DNA of 37,001 nt from Crocosphaera sp. (GTDB lineage Bacteria > Cyanobacteriota > Cyanobacteriia > Cyanobacteriales > Microcystaceae): positions 1 to 37,001 of the forward strand of contig JASJBX010000005.1 of NCBI GenBank assembly GCA_030066295.1, read 5' to 3'. A program made the translations under genes and the position numbers. Positions within the stretch are counted from its first letter, which is position 1. Each line of letters opens with the position of its first letter. Positions 15,851 through 23,796 of this stretch are shown here, piece by piece. The notes under the pieces were generated by a model. It had not been told where the DNA came from. It did no database searches and worked only from the letters and a program-made list of their open reading frames with translations.

Positions 15851-17035
15851 ATGTCGAAAATAGAAACTAGAACCGAACCCATGGTATTAAACATGGGGCC
15901 TCATCATCCCTCCATGCACGGGGTATTACGTTTGATCGTCACGTTAGACGGAGAGGACGTGGTAGACTGTGAACCCGTGATCGGGTATCTTCATCGGGGG
16001 ATGGAGAAAATTGCAGAAAATCGCACCAACGTCATGTATGTTCCCTATGTCAGTCGTTGGGATTATGCAGCCGGAATGTTCAACGAAGCGATTACGGTTA
16101 ACGCCCCTGAACAATTAGCGGATATTGAAGTTCCTAAACGGGCCCAGTATATTCGGGTGATTATGTTGGAACTCAACCGCATTGCCAACCATTTACTCTG
16201 GTTAGGCCCCTTTTTAGCTGATGTGGGCGCACAAACCCCCTTCTTCTACATTTTCCGCGAACGGGAAATGATTTATGATCTCTGGGAAGCAGCTTCTGGA
16301 ATGCGCTTAATCAATAATAATTACTTCCGTATTGGTGGGGTAGCGGTAGATTTACCCTACGGTTGGATCGACAAATGCGAAGACTTCTGCGATGCGTTTG
16401 ACCCCAAAGTAGACGAATACGAGAAGTTAATCACCAATAACCCCATTTTTCGCCGTCGTGTGGAAGGGATAGGCACGATTACCCGCGATGAAGCCATTAA
16501 CTGGGGGTTATCTGGCCCGATGTTACGGGGTTCCGGGGTTAAATGGGACTTACGTAAGGTAGACCATTACGAATGTTACGATGACTTCGACTGGGAAGTA
16601 CAATGGGAAACCGCAGGGGACTGTTTTGCCCGTTATTTAGTCCGTATTCGGGAAATGCGTGAATCGGTTAAAATCATTCGTCAAGCGTTGAAAGGGATTC
16701 CAGGGGGTCCCTATGAAAACCTGGAAGCAAAACGCATGATGGAAGGGAAAAAGTCCGAATGGAACGATTTTGACTATCAATACATCGCCAAAAAAGTCGC
16801 CCCCACTTTTAAGATTCCTGAAGGGGAACACTATGTGCGTTTAGAAAGCGGTAAAGGAGAATTAGGGATCTTTATTGTCGGTAATAACGATGTCTTCCCC
16901 TGGCGTTGGAAAATTCGCGCCCCAGACTTTAATAATTTACAAATTCTACCCCACCTTCTTAAAGGGGTCAAAGTTGCTGATATTATGGCAATTTTGGGTA
17001 GCATTGATGTCATTATGGGTTCTGTTGATCGTTAA
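15851..17035 (+). CDS. ndhH: NAD(P)H-quinone oxidoreductase subunit H (NDH-1 49 kDa type)
   Basis: 394 residues, the normal length for cyanobacterial NdhH. The start [20 protein letters not shown] and [20 protein letters not shown] are diagnostic of the 49 kDa/NuoD family, which forms part of the quinone-binding pocket in the peripheral arm of thylakoid NDH-1. This complex serves respiration, cyclic electron flow and CO2 uptake. The C-terminus IMGSVDR is typical and complete. It stands alone, 99 bases after kaiC3, and a hairpin terminator follows at 17065. Confidence 0.97.
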   Translation: MSKIETRTEPMVLNMGPHHPSMHGVLRLIVTLDGEDVVDCEPVIGYLHRGMEKIAENRTNVMYVPYVSRWDYAAGMFNEAITVNAPEQLADIEVPKRAQYIRVIMLELNRIANHLLWLGPFLADVGAQTPFFYIFREREMIYDLWEAASGMRLINNNYFRIGGVAVDLPYGWIDKCEDFCDAFDPKVDEYEKLITNNPIFRRRVEGIGTITRDEAINWGLSGPMLRGSGVKWDLRKVDHYECYDDFDWEVQWETAGDCFARYLVRIREMRESVKIIRQALKGIPGGPYENLEAKRMMEGKKSEWNDFDYQYIAKKVAPTFKIPEGEHYVRLESGKGELGIFIVGNNDVFPWRWKIRAPDFNNLQILPHLLKGVKVADIMAILGSIDVIMGSVDR

Positions 17036-17064
17036 AGGTTTTCAATCCATAATTATTAGTTATT

Positions 17065-17090
17065 GAGGGGTTTTATCCCCTCTCTTTTTT
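17065..17090 (+). terminator. Rho-independent terminator of ndhH
   Basis: GAGGGG (17065-17070) pairs with CCCCTC (17077-17082) around a six-base loop. The sequence TCTTTTTT follows. It lies 30 bases after the ndhH stop. Confidence 0.85.
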
Positions 17091-17095
17091 TACAA

Positions 17096-17101
17096 TATAA
17101 T
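17096..17101 (+). promoter_or_regulatory. Candidate -10 box (TATAAT) of the first coiled-coil gene
   Basis: A consensus TATAAT lies 28 bases before the ATG at 17130 and just after the ndhH terminator. No clear -35 is visible. Similar boxes precede the next two copies. Confidence 0.4.
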
Positions 17102-17129
17102 TAAAGTAATACGATTAACAGTTAAATCC

Positions 17130-17498
17130 ATGAATGAACCGGTGACCGTTAAATACTCCTTAGAAGATATCCTCAAAAAGATCGATGATAAACTTGATAG
17201 AATGGAAGAAGCTTCTACCCAAAGATTTGAAAAGTTGGAATCCAAGTTAGAGAGTAACCAAAGAGACTTTGAACAGAAATTAGATAGTTTTCAGAGAGAT
17301 GTTAATCAAAAATTAGATAGTCTCCAAAAAGATGTTACTGATCTAAAAGTTGGACAAGCAAAGCTAGAAGAAAAAGTAGAAGGTTTAACCAAAAGATTAG
17401 ATTATCAAGAGTTCATTAATCGTGGGGTTATTATTAGTTTGCTTGCTGCTGTCTTGGGAAGTTTAGCTAAAATGTTGGGATTTATTGGCAATCACTAA
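17130..17498 (+). CDS. Coiled-coil protein with C-terminal membrane helix, tandem copy 1 (122 residues)
   Basis: A charged N-terminal part (MNEPVTVKYSLEDILKKIDD) leads into a long coiled coil (about 10-95), and one C-terminal hydrophobic helix follows (about 97-119, VIISLLAAVLGSLAKMLGFI), so the protein is probably tail-anchored with the coil in the cytoplasm. Residues 44-65 are two units of an 11-residue repeat (QRDFEQKLDSF, QRDVNQKLDSL). The layout recalls Borrelia Bdr and DUF1640-type proteins, but no firm family is claimed. The C-terminal segment is nearly identical in all three copies, so membrane anchoring is probably under selection. The function is unknown; self-assembly or scaffolding would fit. 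Confidence 0.8.
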   Translation: MNEPVTVKYSLEDILKKIDDKLDRMEEASTQRFEKLESKLESNQRDFEQKLDSFQRDVNQKLDSLQKDVTDLKVGQAKLEEKVEGLTKRLDYQEFINRGVIISLLAAVLGSLAKMLGFIGNH

Positions 17499-17502
17499 AT
17501 GC

Positions 17503-17508
17503 TATAAT
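17503..17508 (+). promoter_or_regulatory. Candidate -10 box (TATAAT) of coiled-coil copy 2
   Basis: TATAAT lies 31 bases before the ATG at 17539, in a 40-base spacer beginning ATGCTATAATTAATAGT. The same box at the same distance precedes copy 3. Confidence 0.4.
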
Positions 17509-17538
17509 TAATAGTCTTAATAGATAGGAATTGAATCC

Positions 17539-17940
17539 ATGAATGAACCGGTGACAGTTAAATATTCTTTGGAAGATATCCTTAAAAAGATCGATGATAA
17601 ACTTGATAGAATGGAAGAAGCTTCTACTCAACGATTTGAAAAGCTGGAATCAAAGTTAGAGAGTAACCAAAGAGACTTTGAACAGAAATTAGATACTCTC
17701 CAAAAAGATGTTAATCAGAAATTAGATAGTTTCCAGAGAGATGTTAATCAAAAATTAGCTACTCTCCAAAAAGATGTAACAGACTTAAAAGGTGGACAGG
17801 CAAAACTAGAGGAAAACGTGGAGGGTTTAACCAAACGATTAGATTATCAAGAGTTTATTAATCGTGGGGTAGTTATTGGTTTAATTGTTGCTTTATTAGG
17901 GGGTTTGGCTAAAATGTTAGGATTTATTGGTAATTCTTAG
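17539..17940 (+). CDS. Coiled-coil protein with C-terminal membrane helix, tandem copy 2 (133 residues)
   Basis: Nearly the same protein as copy 1, with the same N-terminal 43 residues apart from silent changes in the DNA. Here the repeat block is three 11-residue units (residues 44-76: QRDFEQKLDTL, QKDVNQKLDSF, QRDVNQKLATL) instead of two, which accounts exactly for the 11-residue length difference. The C-terminal helix (VVIGLIVALLGGLAKMLGFI) is more Gly-rich than in copy 1. It is the longest of the three and could differ in coil length while keeping the same end structures, so mixed oligomers are possible. Confidence 0.8.
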   Translation: MNEPVTVKYSLEDILKKIDDKLDRMEEASTQRFEKLESKLESNQRDFEQKLDTLQKDVNQKLDSFQRDVNQKLATLQKDVTDLKGGQAKLEENVEGLTKRLDYQEFINRGVVIGLIVALLGGLAKMLGFIGNS

Positions 17941-17944
17941 ATGC

Positions 17945-17950
17945 TATAAT
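17945..17950 (+). promoter_or_regulatory. Candidate -10 box (TATAAT) of coiled-coil copy 3
   Basis: TATAAT lies 31 bases before the ATG at 17981. The 40-base spacer 17941-17980 starts with the same 17 bases as the spacer before copy 2, so spacer and gene were duplicated together. Confidence 0.4.
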
Positions 17951-17980
17951 TAATAGTATTAATTGATAACAGTTTAAACT

Positions 17981-18316
17981 ATGAATGAACAAGTAACAGT
18001 TAAATATTCTTTGGAAGATATACTCAAAAAGATCGATGATAAACTCGATAAAATGGAAGAAGCTTCTAGTAAAAGATTTGAAAAGCTGGAATCAAAGTTA
18101 GAGAGTAATCAAAAAGATGTTAATCAGAAATTGGACACTTTGCAAAAAGATGTAACAGACTTAAAAGTAGGACAAGCAAAACTCGAAGAAAAAGTCGATG
18201 GTTTAGGAAAAAGATTAGATTATCAAGAGTTCATTAATCGTGGGGTTATCATTGGTTTGCTTGCTGCTTTGTTAGGAGGGTTAGCTAAAATGTTGGGATT
18301 TATTGGTAATTCTTAG
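17981..18316 (+). CDS. Coiled-coil protein with C-terminal membrane helix, tandem copy 3 (111 residues)
   Basis: Third copy, with one 11-residue unit only (44-54, QKDVNQKLDTL). Its N-terminus differs slightly (MNEQVTVKYS, DKMEEASSKRF), while the C-terminal FINRGVIIGLLAALLGGLAK is close to the other two. Lengths 111, 122 and 133 are thus a strict series in steps of 11. A convergent methylase gene ends 75 bases downstream, and that AT-rich gap shows no strong terminator. Confidence 0.8.
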   Translation: MNEQVTVKYSLEDILKKIDDKLDKMEEASSKRFEKLESKLESNQKDVNQKLDTLQKDVTDLKVGQAKLEEKVDGLGKRLDYQEFINRGVIIGLLAALLGGLAKMLGFIGNS

Positions 18317-18391
18317 CTTTCTAATTTTAAACATTAGTTTTTACATCTTTTTAAAGAATTAATTATTCTAAAATTACTAATTAAAATATTA

Positions 18392-19369
18392 CTAATAATT
18401 AGTAATTACAATCTCTCTTATCTTACCCCGTTTATTACCTTTAGAATTAATCATCCTTGATGCTAAAATACGATTAATATTAAAATCCTTATATAACTCA
18501 TCAAAAAAAGGATCATCGACATAATTAGTAGGATCTGAATTACTCAACAGTTGTAATGCACCTTGATTAGACATTTTTACAAATATATCTCTTAATCTTT
18601 TTTGTTCATTATCGTTAAATTCTAAAGAACTATAGGCATTAAAATTTGCCGTTTCACTAATGGGACGATAGGGAGGATCATAATAAATAAACGTTGATTC
18701 ATTAGCATAATTAACAACTTCTGCAAAATCGGTGTGTTTGATTTCAGCAATTTTAAATGCTTGATGAACAGCTAGTAAATTATCTTTGTTCAGTATTTTA
18801 GGATTTTTATAACGCCCCATAGGTACATTAAAACATCCTTTACTATTGACTCGATATAACCCATTAAAACAAGTTTTATTCAAAAATATTGTACAAGCTG
18901 CTCGTTTTACCCACTCTTGTCTATAATTATTAGCATCAGTTTGTTTATCAAACGTATTATAATTTTCTCTCACTTGATAATATAATTCTTTTCTTTTTTC
19001 AGTATCTAAGCCAAGATATTCACCTTCTAAAATCGATAATTCTTCAATGAGATTACCGACATCATTTTGAATCACCTTGTAAAGAATAATTAATTCGGGA
19101 TTTTTGTCAAAAAGATAAGCTTTCTCAATTTTAAAGTTAGAATAAATATCAAAAAACACCGCACCACCCCCAAAAAAAGGCTCGATGTAAGTTATAATTT
19201 TACTTTGTTTAAGTTGTTGAGGATATTGTTGTTTTATTGCTGGCAATAATTGGGTTTTTCCGCCAGCCCATTTCAGTATAGGAGACGCTTTAATCCTATC
19301 TTGATGCGTACAACTTGGGAAAAGAGATAACTGTTTAATTGGCTGAGAGTTTACCTGATAATTAATCAT
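18392..19369 (-). CDS. dam: DNA adenine-N6 methyltransferase, Dam/D12 class
   Basis: 325 residues, slightly longer than E. coli Dam (278) because of a 25-residue N-terminal lead. Motifs in order: PILKWAGGKTQLLPAI (30-45, cofactor side), YIEPFFGGGAVFFD (61-74), FLNKTCFNGLYRVNSKG (162-178, DNA recognition region) and the catalytic DPPY (231-234). These point to an alpha-class methylase, most likely of GATC. No restriction enzyme gene is adjacent, so it is probably an orphan like the GATC methylase DmtA of Anabaena. GATC lies inside every HIP1 site. A TnpB element ends within about 35 bases upstream of its start, so its native promoter may have been displaced. Confidence 0.9.
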   Translation of the reverse strand: MINYQVNSQPIKQLSLFPSCTHQDRIKASPILKWAGGKTQLLPAIKQQYPQQLKQSKIITYIEPFFGGGAVFFDIYSNFKIEKAYLFDKNPELIILYKVIQNDVGNLIEELSILEGEYLGLDTEKRKELYYQVRENYNTFDKQTDANNYRQEWVKRAACTIFLNKTCFNGLYRVNSKGCFNVPMGRYKNPKILNKDNLLAVHQAFKIAEIKHTDFAEVVNYANESTFIYYDPPYRPISETANFNAYSSLEFNDNEQKRLRDIFVKMSNQGALQLLSNSDPTNYVDDPFFDELYKDFNINRILASRMINSKGNKRGKIREIVITNY

Positions 19370-19406
19370 TTATTTTTATCAATTATGCTGTCAAGACCTC
19401 TATGAA

Positions 19407-20777
19407 CTACCCCAACTTTTGAGAAGTTGGGGTTTCCAAATGCCCCAAACTTTTCTGATTTTGTTGAGATTTTTGTCGCTTCATTTCCCCAAGTTGCTTC
19501 ATAGATCCCGTATGTTTACGATTCTTAGAAGTAGAGCTTATGAGATCCACGATTTCGAGGTGAGTTCCTAACCCCGGTTGCTGATAGGTAGCAACATTAT
19601 ACATGACCATCACACTGGATTTATCTCGTCCATTTTCAAAATGACAATGATTACAGACATGATAACGATTGGACAAATTAGCCCAATCTTTGTGAACAGT
19701 TCCACAGTTTGGACAACGTTGTGAAGGTTTAATTTTCCTAGTAGGAAGAAATAAAACTAAACCACCTTTGGCTTCAATTTTATAGGTAATCATTTTGTTG
19801 AGAGTGCCAAAACCTACGTCTAAAATTGACTTATTAAGTCCAGCTTTTTGACGTTTTCTTTGACTACCTGGTTTAGCTTTACGAGTCATCTTTTTAGTTT
19901 CTAACTTCTCCGTAACCACGATGTCATAACGACGAGAAATATCTGTAGTTACGTGATGCTGCCAATTTTTTCTTTGTTCAGCTACTTTTCTTTGAAGTTT
20001 AGAAACTTGCTTTCTAGCTTTTTTCCAACGTTTAGAAGCTTTGATTTTTTTCTGGTAGTTAGGGCATCTTTTCCTCCTTAGTTTTTTTGATGCCGACTTG
20101 ATCTTTTTCTGGGACCTAAGAGTAAATCTTTGATTTTCTATTTCTAGAAATTCCTGCCCATTGTAGGCGGTTAAGACCGTTTCAGTTCCTAAATCAATGG
20201 ATAACATGGATTCATACTTAAGATCACTATCCGACCCAAATTTTCTATTAGGAACCTCAATATTAACCGTAAAACTTGCGAACCATTGATTGAGATAAGG
20301 CTTATAAATAATGGTTAAAGTTGTGGGAGTTCCCCATTGTTTAGCCTGTCCCCTCATTCTGATAGTTATGCCTAAATCTCTCAAACGAACTTGACCATGT
20401 TTACCTTCGGTCAAAGCATTCCATCCACTATGTCCTGGATAAGTCCAACCTGAGTAATTCCGAATAGATTTGAAGAGTGGTTTTTGAGATAAACTTTTGA
20501 TAAAGCGATTATAACTTAAGTCCACTCTTTTGAGAGTAGCTTGTAGGGTTTGAGAGTTTAGTTTTTTATACTCTGGCCAGCATTCTTTGAAAGCAGGTAA
20601 AGCATTTTGTTGTTGGAGATAAGTAACAGACTTTGACCAGTATTGATACTCAGTTTTTCGGTGAGAAATAGCTGCGTTATAGAGATAACAATGCAACCGT
20701 CTAGCCTCAAATAGCTTTGACGTTTGAGACTTATTAGGATATAGTCGAAATGTATATCGTCTAATAACAGTAAGCAT
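19407..20777 (-). CDS. tnpB: TnpB RNA-guided endonuclease
   Basis: 456 residues from ATG at 20777; an upstream start at 20810 adds 11 residues that precede the family's usual beginning MLTVIRRYTFRLYPNKSQ. RuvC residues are all present (numbering of the longer form): Asp206 in SIDLGTETV, Glu301 in VVTEKLETKKM and Asp396 in ENGRDKSS. A CPNC...CNHC zinc finger (Cys 366, 369, 386, 389) is intact. So it could be an active nuclease, guided by RNA from the element's right end. The last 50 residues are Lys/Gln/Ser-rich and overlap the guide RNA scaffold, as is usual. It lies divergent to ddl and upstream of dam. Confidence 0.9.
   Translation of the reverse strand: MLTVIRRYTFRLYPNKSQTSKLFEARRLHCYLYNAAISHRKTEYQYWSKSVTYLQQQNALPAFKECWPEYKKLNSQTLQATLKRVDLSYNRFIKSLSQKPLFKSIRNYSGWTYPGHSGWNALTEGKHGQVRLRDLGITIRMRGQAKQWGTPTTLTIIYKPYLNQWFASFTVNIEVPNRKFGSDSDLKYESMLSIDLGTETVLTAYNGQEFLEIENQRFTLRSQKKIKSASKKLRRKRCPNYQKKIKASKRWKKARKQVSKLQRKVAEQRKNWQHHVTTDISRRYDIVVTEKLETKKMTRKAKPGSQRKRQKAGLNKSILDVGFGTLNKMITYKIEAKGGLVLFLPTRKIKPSQRCPNCGTVHKDWANLSNRYHVCNHCHFENGRDKSSVMVMYNVATYQQPGLGTHLEIVDLISSTSKNRKHTGSMKQLGEMKRQKSQQNQKSLGHLETPTSQKLG
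19410..19432 (-). ncRNA. Right-end hairpin and likely 3' part of the TnpB guide (omega) RNA
   Basis: CCCCAACTT (19410-19418) pairs perfectly with AAGTTGGGG (19424-19432) around a five-base loop, overlapping the last codons of tnpB. In this family the 3' end of the tnpB transcript, ending in such a hairpin, forms the guide scaffold, and the DNA just outside the element supplies the guide. Here the guide would start near 19402 and read ATAGAGGTCTTGACAG. The extent of the scaffold upstream is not determined. Confidence 0.55.
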
Positions 20778-20868
20778 TGTAATTTTAGAAGTGGTCAAAG
20801 AATATATCAAACATCAATCAGGAGGACTAGAAACTAAGAAATAAGGACGCTACGCAGTTGATTTATTG

Positions 20869-20917
20869 GTCGGTCATTCATCCCTAAGTTATAGAACGTT
20901 AGGGAATTCTGACCGAC
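20869..20917. repeat. Imperfect inverted repeat between tnpB and ddl
   Basis: GTCGGTCA (20869-20876) pairs with TGACCGAC (20910-20917), and TCCCTAA (20881-20887) pairs with TTAGGGA (20899-20905), with a 4x4 internal loop and an 11-base apical loop. It may be the left-end hairpin of the TnpB element, which lies on that side, or a 5' structure in the ddl leader. Confidence 0.6.
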
Positions 20918-21002
20918 ATCTGGTTAAAATCGGGGAACGTCAAACCCATAACAAGGGTCAATTATAACGATAATTCACAAGAAACGCACGGGAGAAGTGA
21001 CA

Positions 21003-22052
21003 ATGGCTAAAATACGGGTAGGATTATTATTTGGTGGGCGTTCCGGAGAACACGAGGTTTCCATAAACTCTGCACAAGCCATTGCTCAAGCCCTGCAAAC
21101 CGGGAACAATAGAGACAAATATGATGTCCTCCCCTTCTATATTCAAAAAAATGGTGTCTGGATAGCAGGAGAGACAGCCAATAGGGTTCTAGATAGCAAA
21201 ACCCCACTCTCCAGCGAAGAGATTAACCCCTCCCAATTATGGCAGTTTCCCCCTCAAGTGCAAGAGGTGGCGGTCTGGTTTCCCGTCTTACACGGACCCA
21301 ATGGGGAAGATGGAACCATTCAAGGGTTACTCACCTTAATGCAGGTTCCCTTTGTGGGCAGTGGGGTGTTAGGATCAGCCGTGGGGATGGATAAAATTGC
21401 CATGAAAATGGCCTTTGCTCAAGCCGGCCTCCCTCAAGTGAAGTATCAGGCCGTTGAGCGATCGCAAATCTGGTCGAATCCCTGTATTTTCCCCAAACTC
21501 TGTGACGACATCGAAGCCGCGTTAGGGTATCCTTGCTTTGTGAAACCGGCCAATCTGGGATCGTCGGTGGGTATTGCTAAGGTGCGATCGCATTCTGAAC
21601 TGGAAACCGCCTTAGATAGCGCGGCCAGTTACGACCGACGCATCGTCATCGAAGCAGGAGTCAAGGCCAGAGAGTTAGAATGTGCGGTGTTAGGCAATGA
21701 TAACCCGAAAGCCTCTGTGGTGGGAGAAGTGACCTTTGAGGGGGATTTTTATGACTACGAGACCAAATACACAGAAGGCCGTTCCCAGGTACATATTCCG
21801 GCTAAGTTACCCGCCAACATTGTCGCCCAAATTCAAGAAATGGCCGTCCAAGCTTTTAAAACCGTTGATGCGGCTGGCCTGGCGAGAGTGGACTTTTTCT
21901 ATGTAGAAGAAACCCAAGAAATTTATCTTAATGAAATTAATACCTTACCCGGATTTACTAAGTTTAGTATGTATCCTCAACTTTGGAACGCCACAGGCAT
22001 CAATTTTGAGCAATTGGTGGATCAATTAGTCCAATTGGCTTTAGAAAAATAA
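21003..22052 (+). CDS. ddl: D-alanine--D-alanine ligase
   Basis: 349 residues from ATG 21003, preferred over GTG at 20997 because GGAG lies 8 bases upstream and the product begins [20 protein letters not shown]. It is an ATP-grasp enzyme that joins two D-Ala for the peptidoglycan pentapeptide. Signatures are [38 protein letters not shown] and [10 protein letters not shown]. The omega loop reads [11 protein letters not shown] with the Tyr typical of true D-Ala-D-Ala ligases rather than D-lactate ones. Complete and normal in length. Its transcription unit begins next to the mobile element. Confidence 0.96.
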   Translation: MAKIRVGLLFGGRSGEHEVSINSAQAIAQALQTGNNRDKYDVLPFYIQKNGVWIAGETANRVLDSKTPLSSEEINPSQLWQFPPQVQEVAVWFPVLHGPNGEDGTIQGLLTLMQVPFVGSGVLGSAVGMDKIAMKMAFAQAGLPQVKYQAVERSQIWSNPCIFPKLCDDIEAALGYPCFVKPANLGSSVGIAKVRSHSELETALDSAASYDRRIVIEAGVKARELECAVLGNDNPKASVVGEVTFEGDFYDYETKYTEGRSQVHIPAKLPANIVAQIQEMAVQAFKTVDAAGLARVDFFYVEETQEIYLNEINTLPGFTKFSMYPQLWNATGINFEQLVDQLVQLALEK

Positions 22053-22092
22053 GTACATTTCTTGTATTTAAACCCCTTCTGCCTTCTGGCTT

Positions 22093-23295
22093 TCAATTCA
22101 AGATCCACTGAATATGTTCAGGTAATAACTTCAATAAATCATAGGTGTCTTGGATGGTTTCTCGGGCTTTTATTCTTAACTTAGCCATTTTCTGAGGATC
22201 ATCTAAAGCTTCTTCTATGCGTTCAACAATCCGATCAACAGCAAAAAAATCCACCAATAAACCATTAACCCCATCTTCGATCACTTCCTCGACGGGAGGG
22301 GTTTTTGACCCCAACACTAAACCCCCTGTGGACATCACTTCTAACATCGACCAAGACAGAACAAACGGACGGGTTAAATAAACATGAACCGATGACGCTT
22401 GAATCACTTTTAAATATTCCCCATAGGGTAAGGACCCCGTAAAATGTAGCCGAGATAAATCATAATCATAAGTCTCTAGCATTAACTGTTTATAAGTCTT
22501 CCCATCCGGTAGCGATCGCCCATAGGCCACGCGATCGTCTCCCACAATCACCACATGACAAGAAGGCCGCTTTTTTAACAGTAGAGAAACCGCTTCCATG
22601 AACTGAGGAAACCCCCGATAAGGTTCCATTCCCCTGGCCACATAAGTAACAATTTCATCCACGTCCGATAAGTCGAGTTTATTACTATTTAAGAGCAATT
22701 TTGCCCCAGGTTTCGGTTGAAAATACTGGGTATCGATACCATCGTGACGGACGGTTATTTTCCGGTGGAACTCCGAGGGAAATTGTTGTTTTTGCCACTG
22801 CGTGGGGGATAACCCGCGATCGCAACTATATAAGTCGGTCAAGATAGGAGTATTTTTAATGCGAATACGGGCTTCATCATCCACCGTTAAGGGTTCTTTG
22901 GGATCAAAGTCAGCATCGGTTCCGTGGGCGTGATAAAACCATTCAAAAAAGCATAATAATTCCGCTTTGGGAAAAATATCCTTAATAAATAGAGTCGGTC
23001 CCCACCCAGAATGGCCGTAAACCACGTCAGGAATGAAGTTTTCCCGTTTTAACTGGTCTGCTAACCGATAGACCGCTTGTCCTTGCAAAACCGCATTTTC
23101 TAGGGTTCTCACGTAATGATGGGTTTCAGGACGGGCTTGACGAGAAGGGGTATAGATAGCTTTAAAAACCCCTGGAATACCGCCTTCTTTGCGCTTTGTC
23201 CCGAAGACAACCTTGTTTTTAGGATTTTTAGCCAAAACCCTGGTCACATGGCGGAATTGGGCGGGAAAATTAGGGTGTAAAAATAGAATATTCAA
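22093..23295 (-). CDS. Glycosyltransferase family 4 protein
   Basis: 400 residues with the GT-B fold of GT4 enzymes. The N-terminal half has NILFLHPNFPAQFRHVTRVL and DVVYGHSGWGPTLFIKD. The C-terminal half has YVARGMEPYRGFPQFMEAV (donor-site region) and ending motifs FVLSWSMLEVMSTGGLVLGS and PPVEEVIEDGVNGLLV. Retaining transfer of a sugar from a nucleotide donor is expected; sugars are not predictable. Cytoplasmic, no signal. It ends convergent with ddl and is separated from the next upstream gene by a strong terminator, so it is probably transcribed by itself. It is at the edge of the polysaccharide region. Confidence 0.9.
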   Translation of the reverse strand: MNILFLHPNFPAQFRHVTRVLAKNPKNKVVFGTKRKEGGIPGVFKAIYTPSRQARPETHHYVRTLENAVLQGQAVYRLADQLKRENFIPDVVYGHSGWGPTLFIKDIFPKAELLCFFEWFYHAHGTDADFDPKEPLTVDDEARIRIKNTPILTDLYSCDRGLSPTQWQKQQFPSEFHRKITVRHDGIDTQYFQPKPGAKLLLNSNKLDLSDVDEIVTYVARGMEPYRGFPQFMEAVSLLLKKRPSCHVVIVGDDRVAYGRSLPDGKTYKQLMLETYDYDLSRLHFTGSLPYGEYLKVIQASSVHVYLTRPFVLSWSMLEVMSTGGLVLGSKTPPVEEVIEDGVNGLLVDFFAVDRIVERIEEALDDPQKMAKLRIKARETIQDTYDLLKLLPEHIQWILN

Positions 23296-23310
23296 CTGGG
23301 ATTAATACCA

Positions 23311-23342
23311 TAAAAAATAGTCTAGAACTCAGTTCTAGACTA
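23311..23342 (-). terminator. Strong intrinsic terminator
   Basis: A 12-base perfect arm pair (TAGTCTAGAACT at 23318-23329, AGTTCTAGACTA at 23331-23342) around one central base is followed on minus by six T (complement of 23312-23317). It ends the gene at 23371-23796 and insulates the GT4 gene. Confidence 0.85.
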
Positions 23343-23370
23343 CAACCAAAACGAAACTTAAATCAAGGAA

Positions 23371-23796
23371 TTAACCCCGTCGTACTTTTACCTGAGAAGC
23401 CATATTTCTGAAGGTATTTAAACTGGGGCCGGGACGACGGCGAGGGGTAGAAATCATATAAAATTTGGTGGCGAATTCTACTTCGTTAGGTTCTTCCTTC
23501 TTAGCCACTTGAGTATTAGTTAAAGCGGGAGAAGTGGGAACAATTTCGGTTTTAGGGGTTTCTTGTTTCGCTGCTTTTTTAATGGATTTCTTTTTACTTT
23601 TCTTAGGGGTAGCCGCTTCTTCGACAACTTCTGCTGCTGCTTCGGGTTGGGGGGCTTCTGCTACCGGTTCAGGGGTTGCCACAGGTTCAGGGGCAGGGGT
23701 TTCAACCTTAGGTTCAGACGCAGGAACACCATTGGCTTCGTCTAATTCTAAGAAAAATTCTTTTTTCTTGCCACCACCTAATAATTTCTTCAACAT
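23371..23796 (-). CDS. Charged low-complexity protein with conserved-looking ends, 141 residues
   Basis: No catalytic family is recognised. The protein has three parts: a basic and acidic head (MLKKLLGGGKKKEFFLELDE), a Pro/Ala/Glu/Val-rich disordered middle (about 25-70) followed by a Lys-rich patch (KKSKKKSIKKAAK), and a defined tail (FATKFYMISTPRRRPGPSL, then NTFRNMASQVKVRRG). Head and tail look constrained while the middle looks like a linker. No signal or membrane segment is seen. It might bind a nucleic acid, polymer or partner by its basic tail, but that is conjecture. A strong terminator follows it, and a 248-base leader precedes it. Confidence 0.7.
   Translation of the reverse strand: MLKKLLGGGKKKEFFLELDEANGVPASEPKVETPAPEPVATPEPVAEAPQPEAAAEVVEEAATPKKSKKKSIKKAAKQETPKTEIVPTSPALTNTQVAKKEEPNEVEFATKFYMISTPRRRPGPSLNTFRNMASQVKVRRG

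Larger units (their letters stand above)
17259..18142 (+). repeat. 33-bp (11-residue) coding repeats: 2, 3 and 1 units in the three copies
   Basis: Units lie at 17259-17324 (two), 17668-17766 (three) and 18110-18142 (one). Each encodes Q-[RK]-D-[VF]-[NE]-Q-K-L-[DA]-[ST]-[FL]. The 11-residue period is the hendecad of right-handed or straight coiled coils. Confidence 0.85.
19403..20917 (-). mobile_element. IS200/IS605-family element carrying tnpB only (IS1341-like); ends approximate
   Basis: The element holds one gene, tnpB, and no Y1 transposase tnpA. The right end is near 19403, after a typical subterminal hairpin and TTCA. The left end is less certain; the inverted repeat at 20869-20917 is the best candidate. 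No terminal inverted repeats or target duplication are expected for this family. Mobility would need a TnpA supplied in trans. Confidence 0.55.

Noticed and set aside
19407-20777. CRISPR-Cas12-type effector
   Set aside because: Size, zinc finger and right-end hairpin fit TnpB; no CRISPR array or other cas gene is present.
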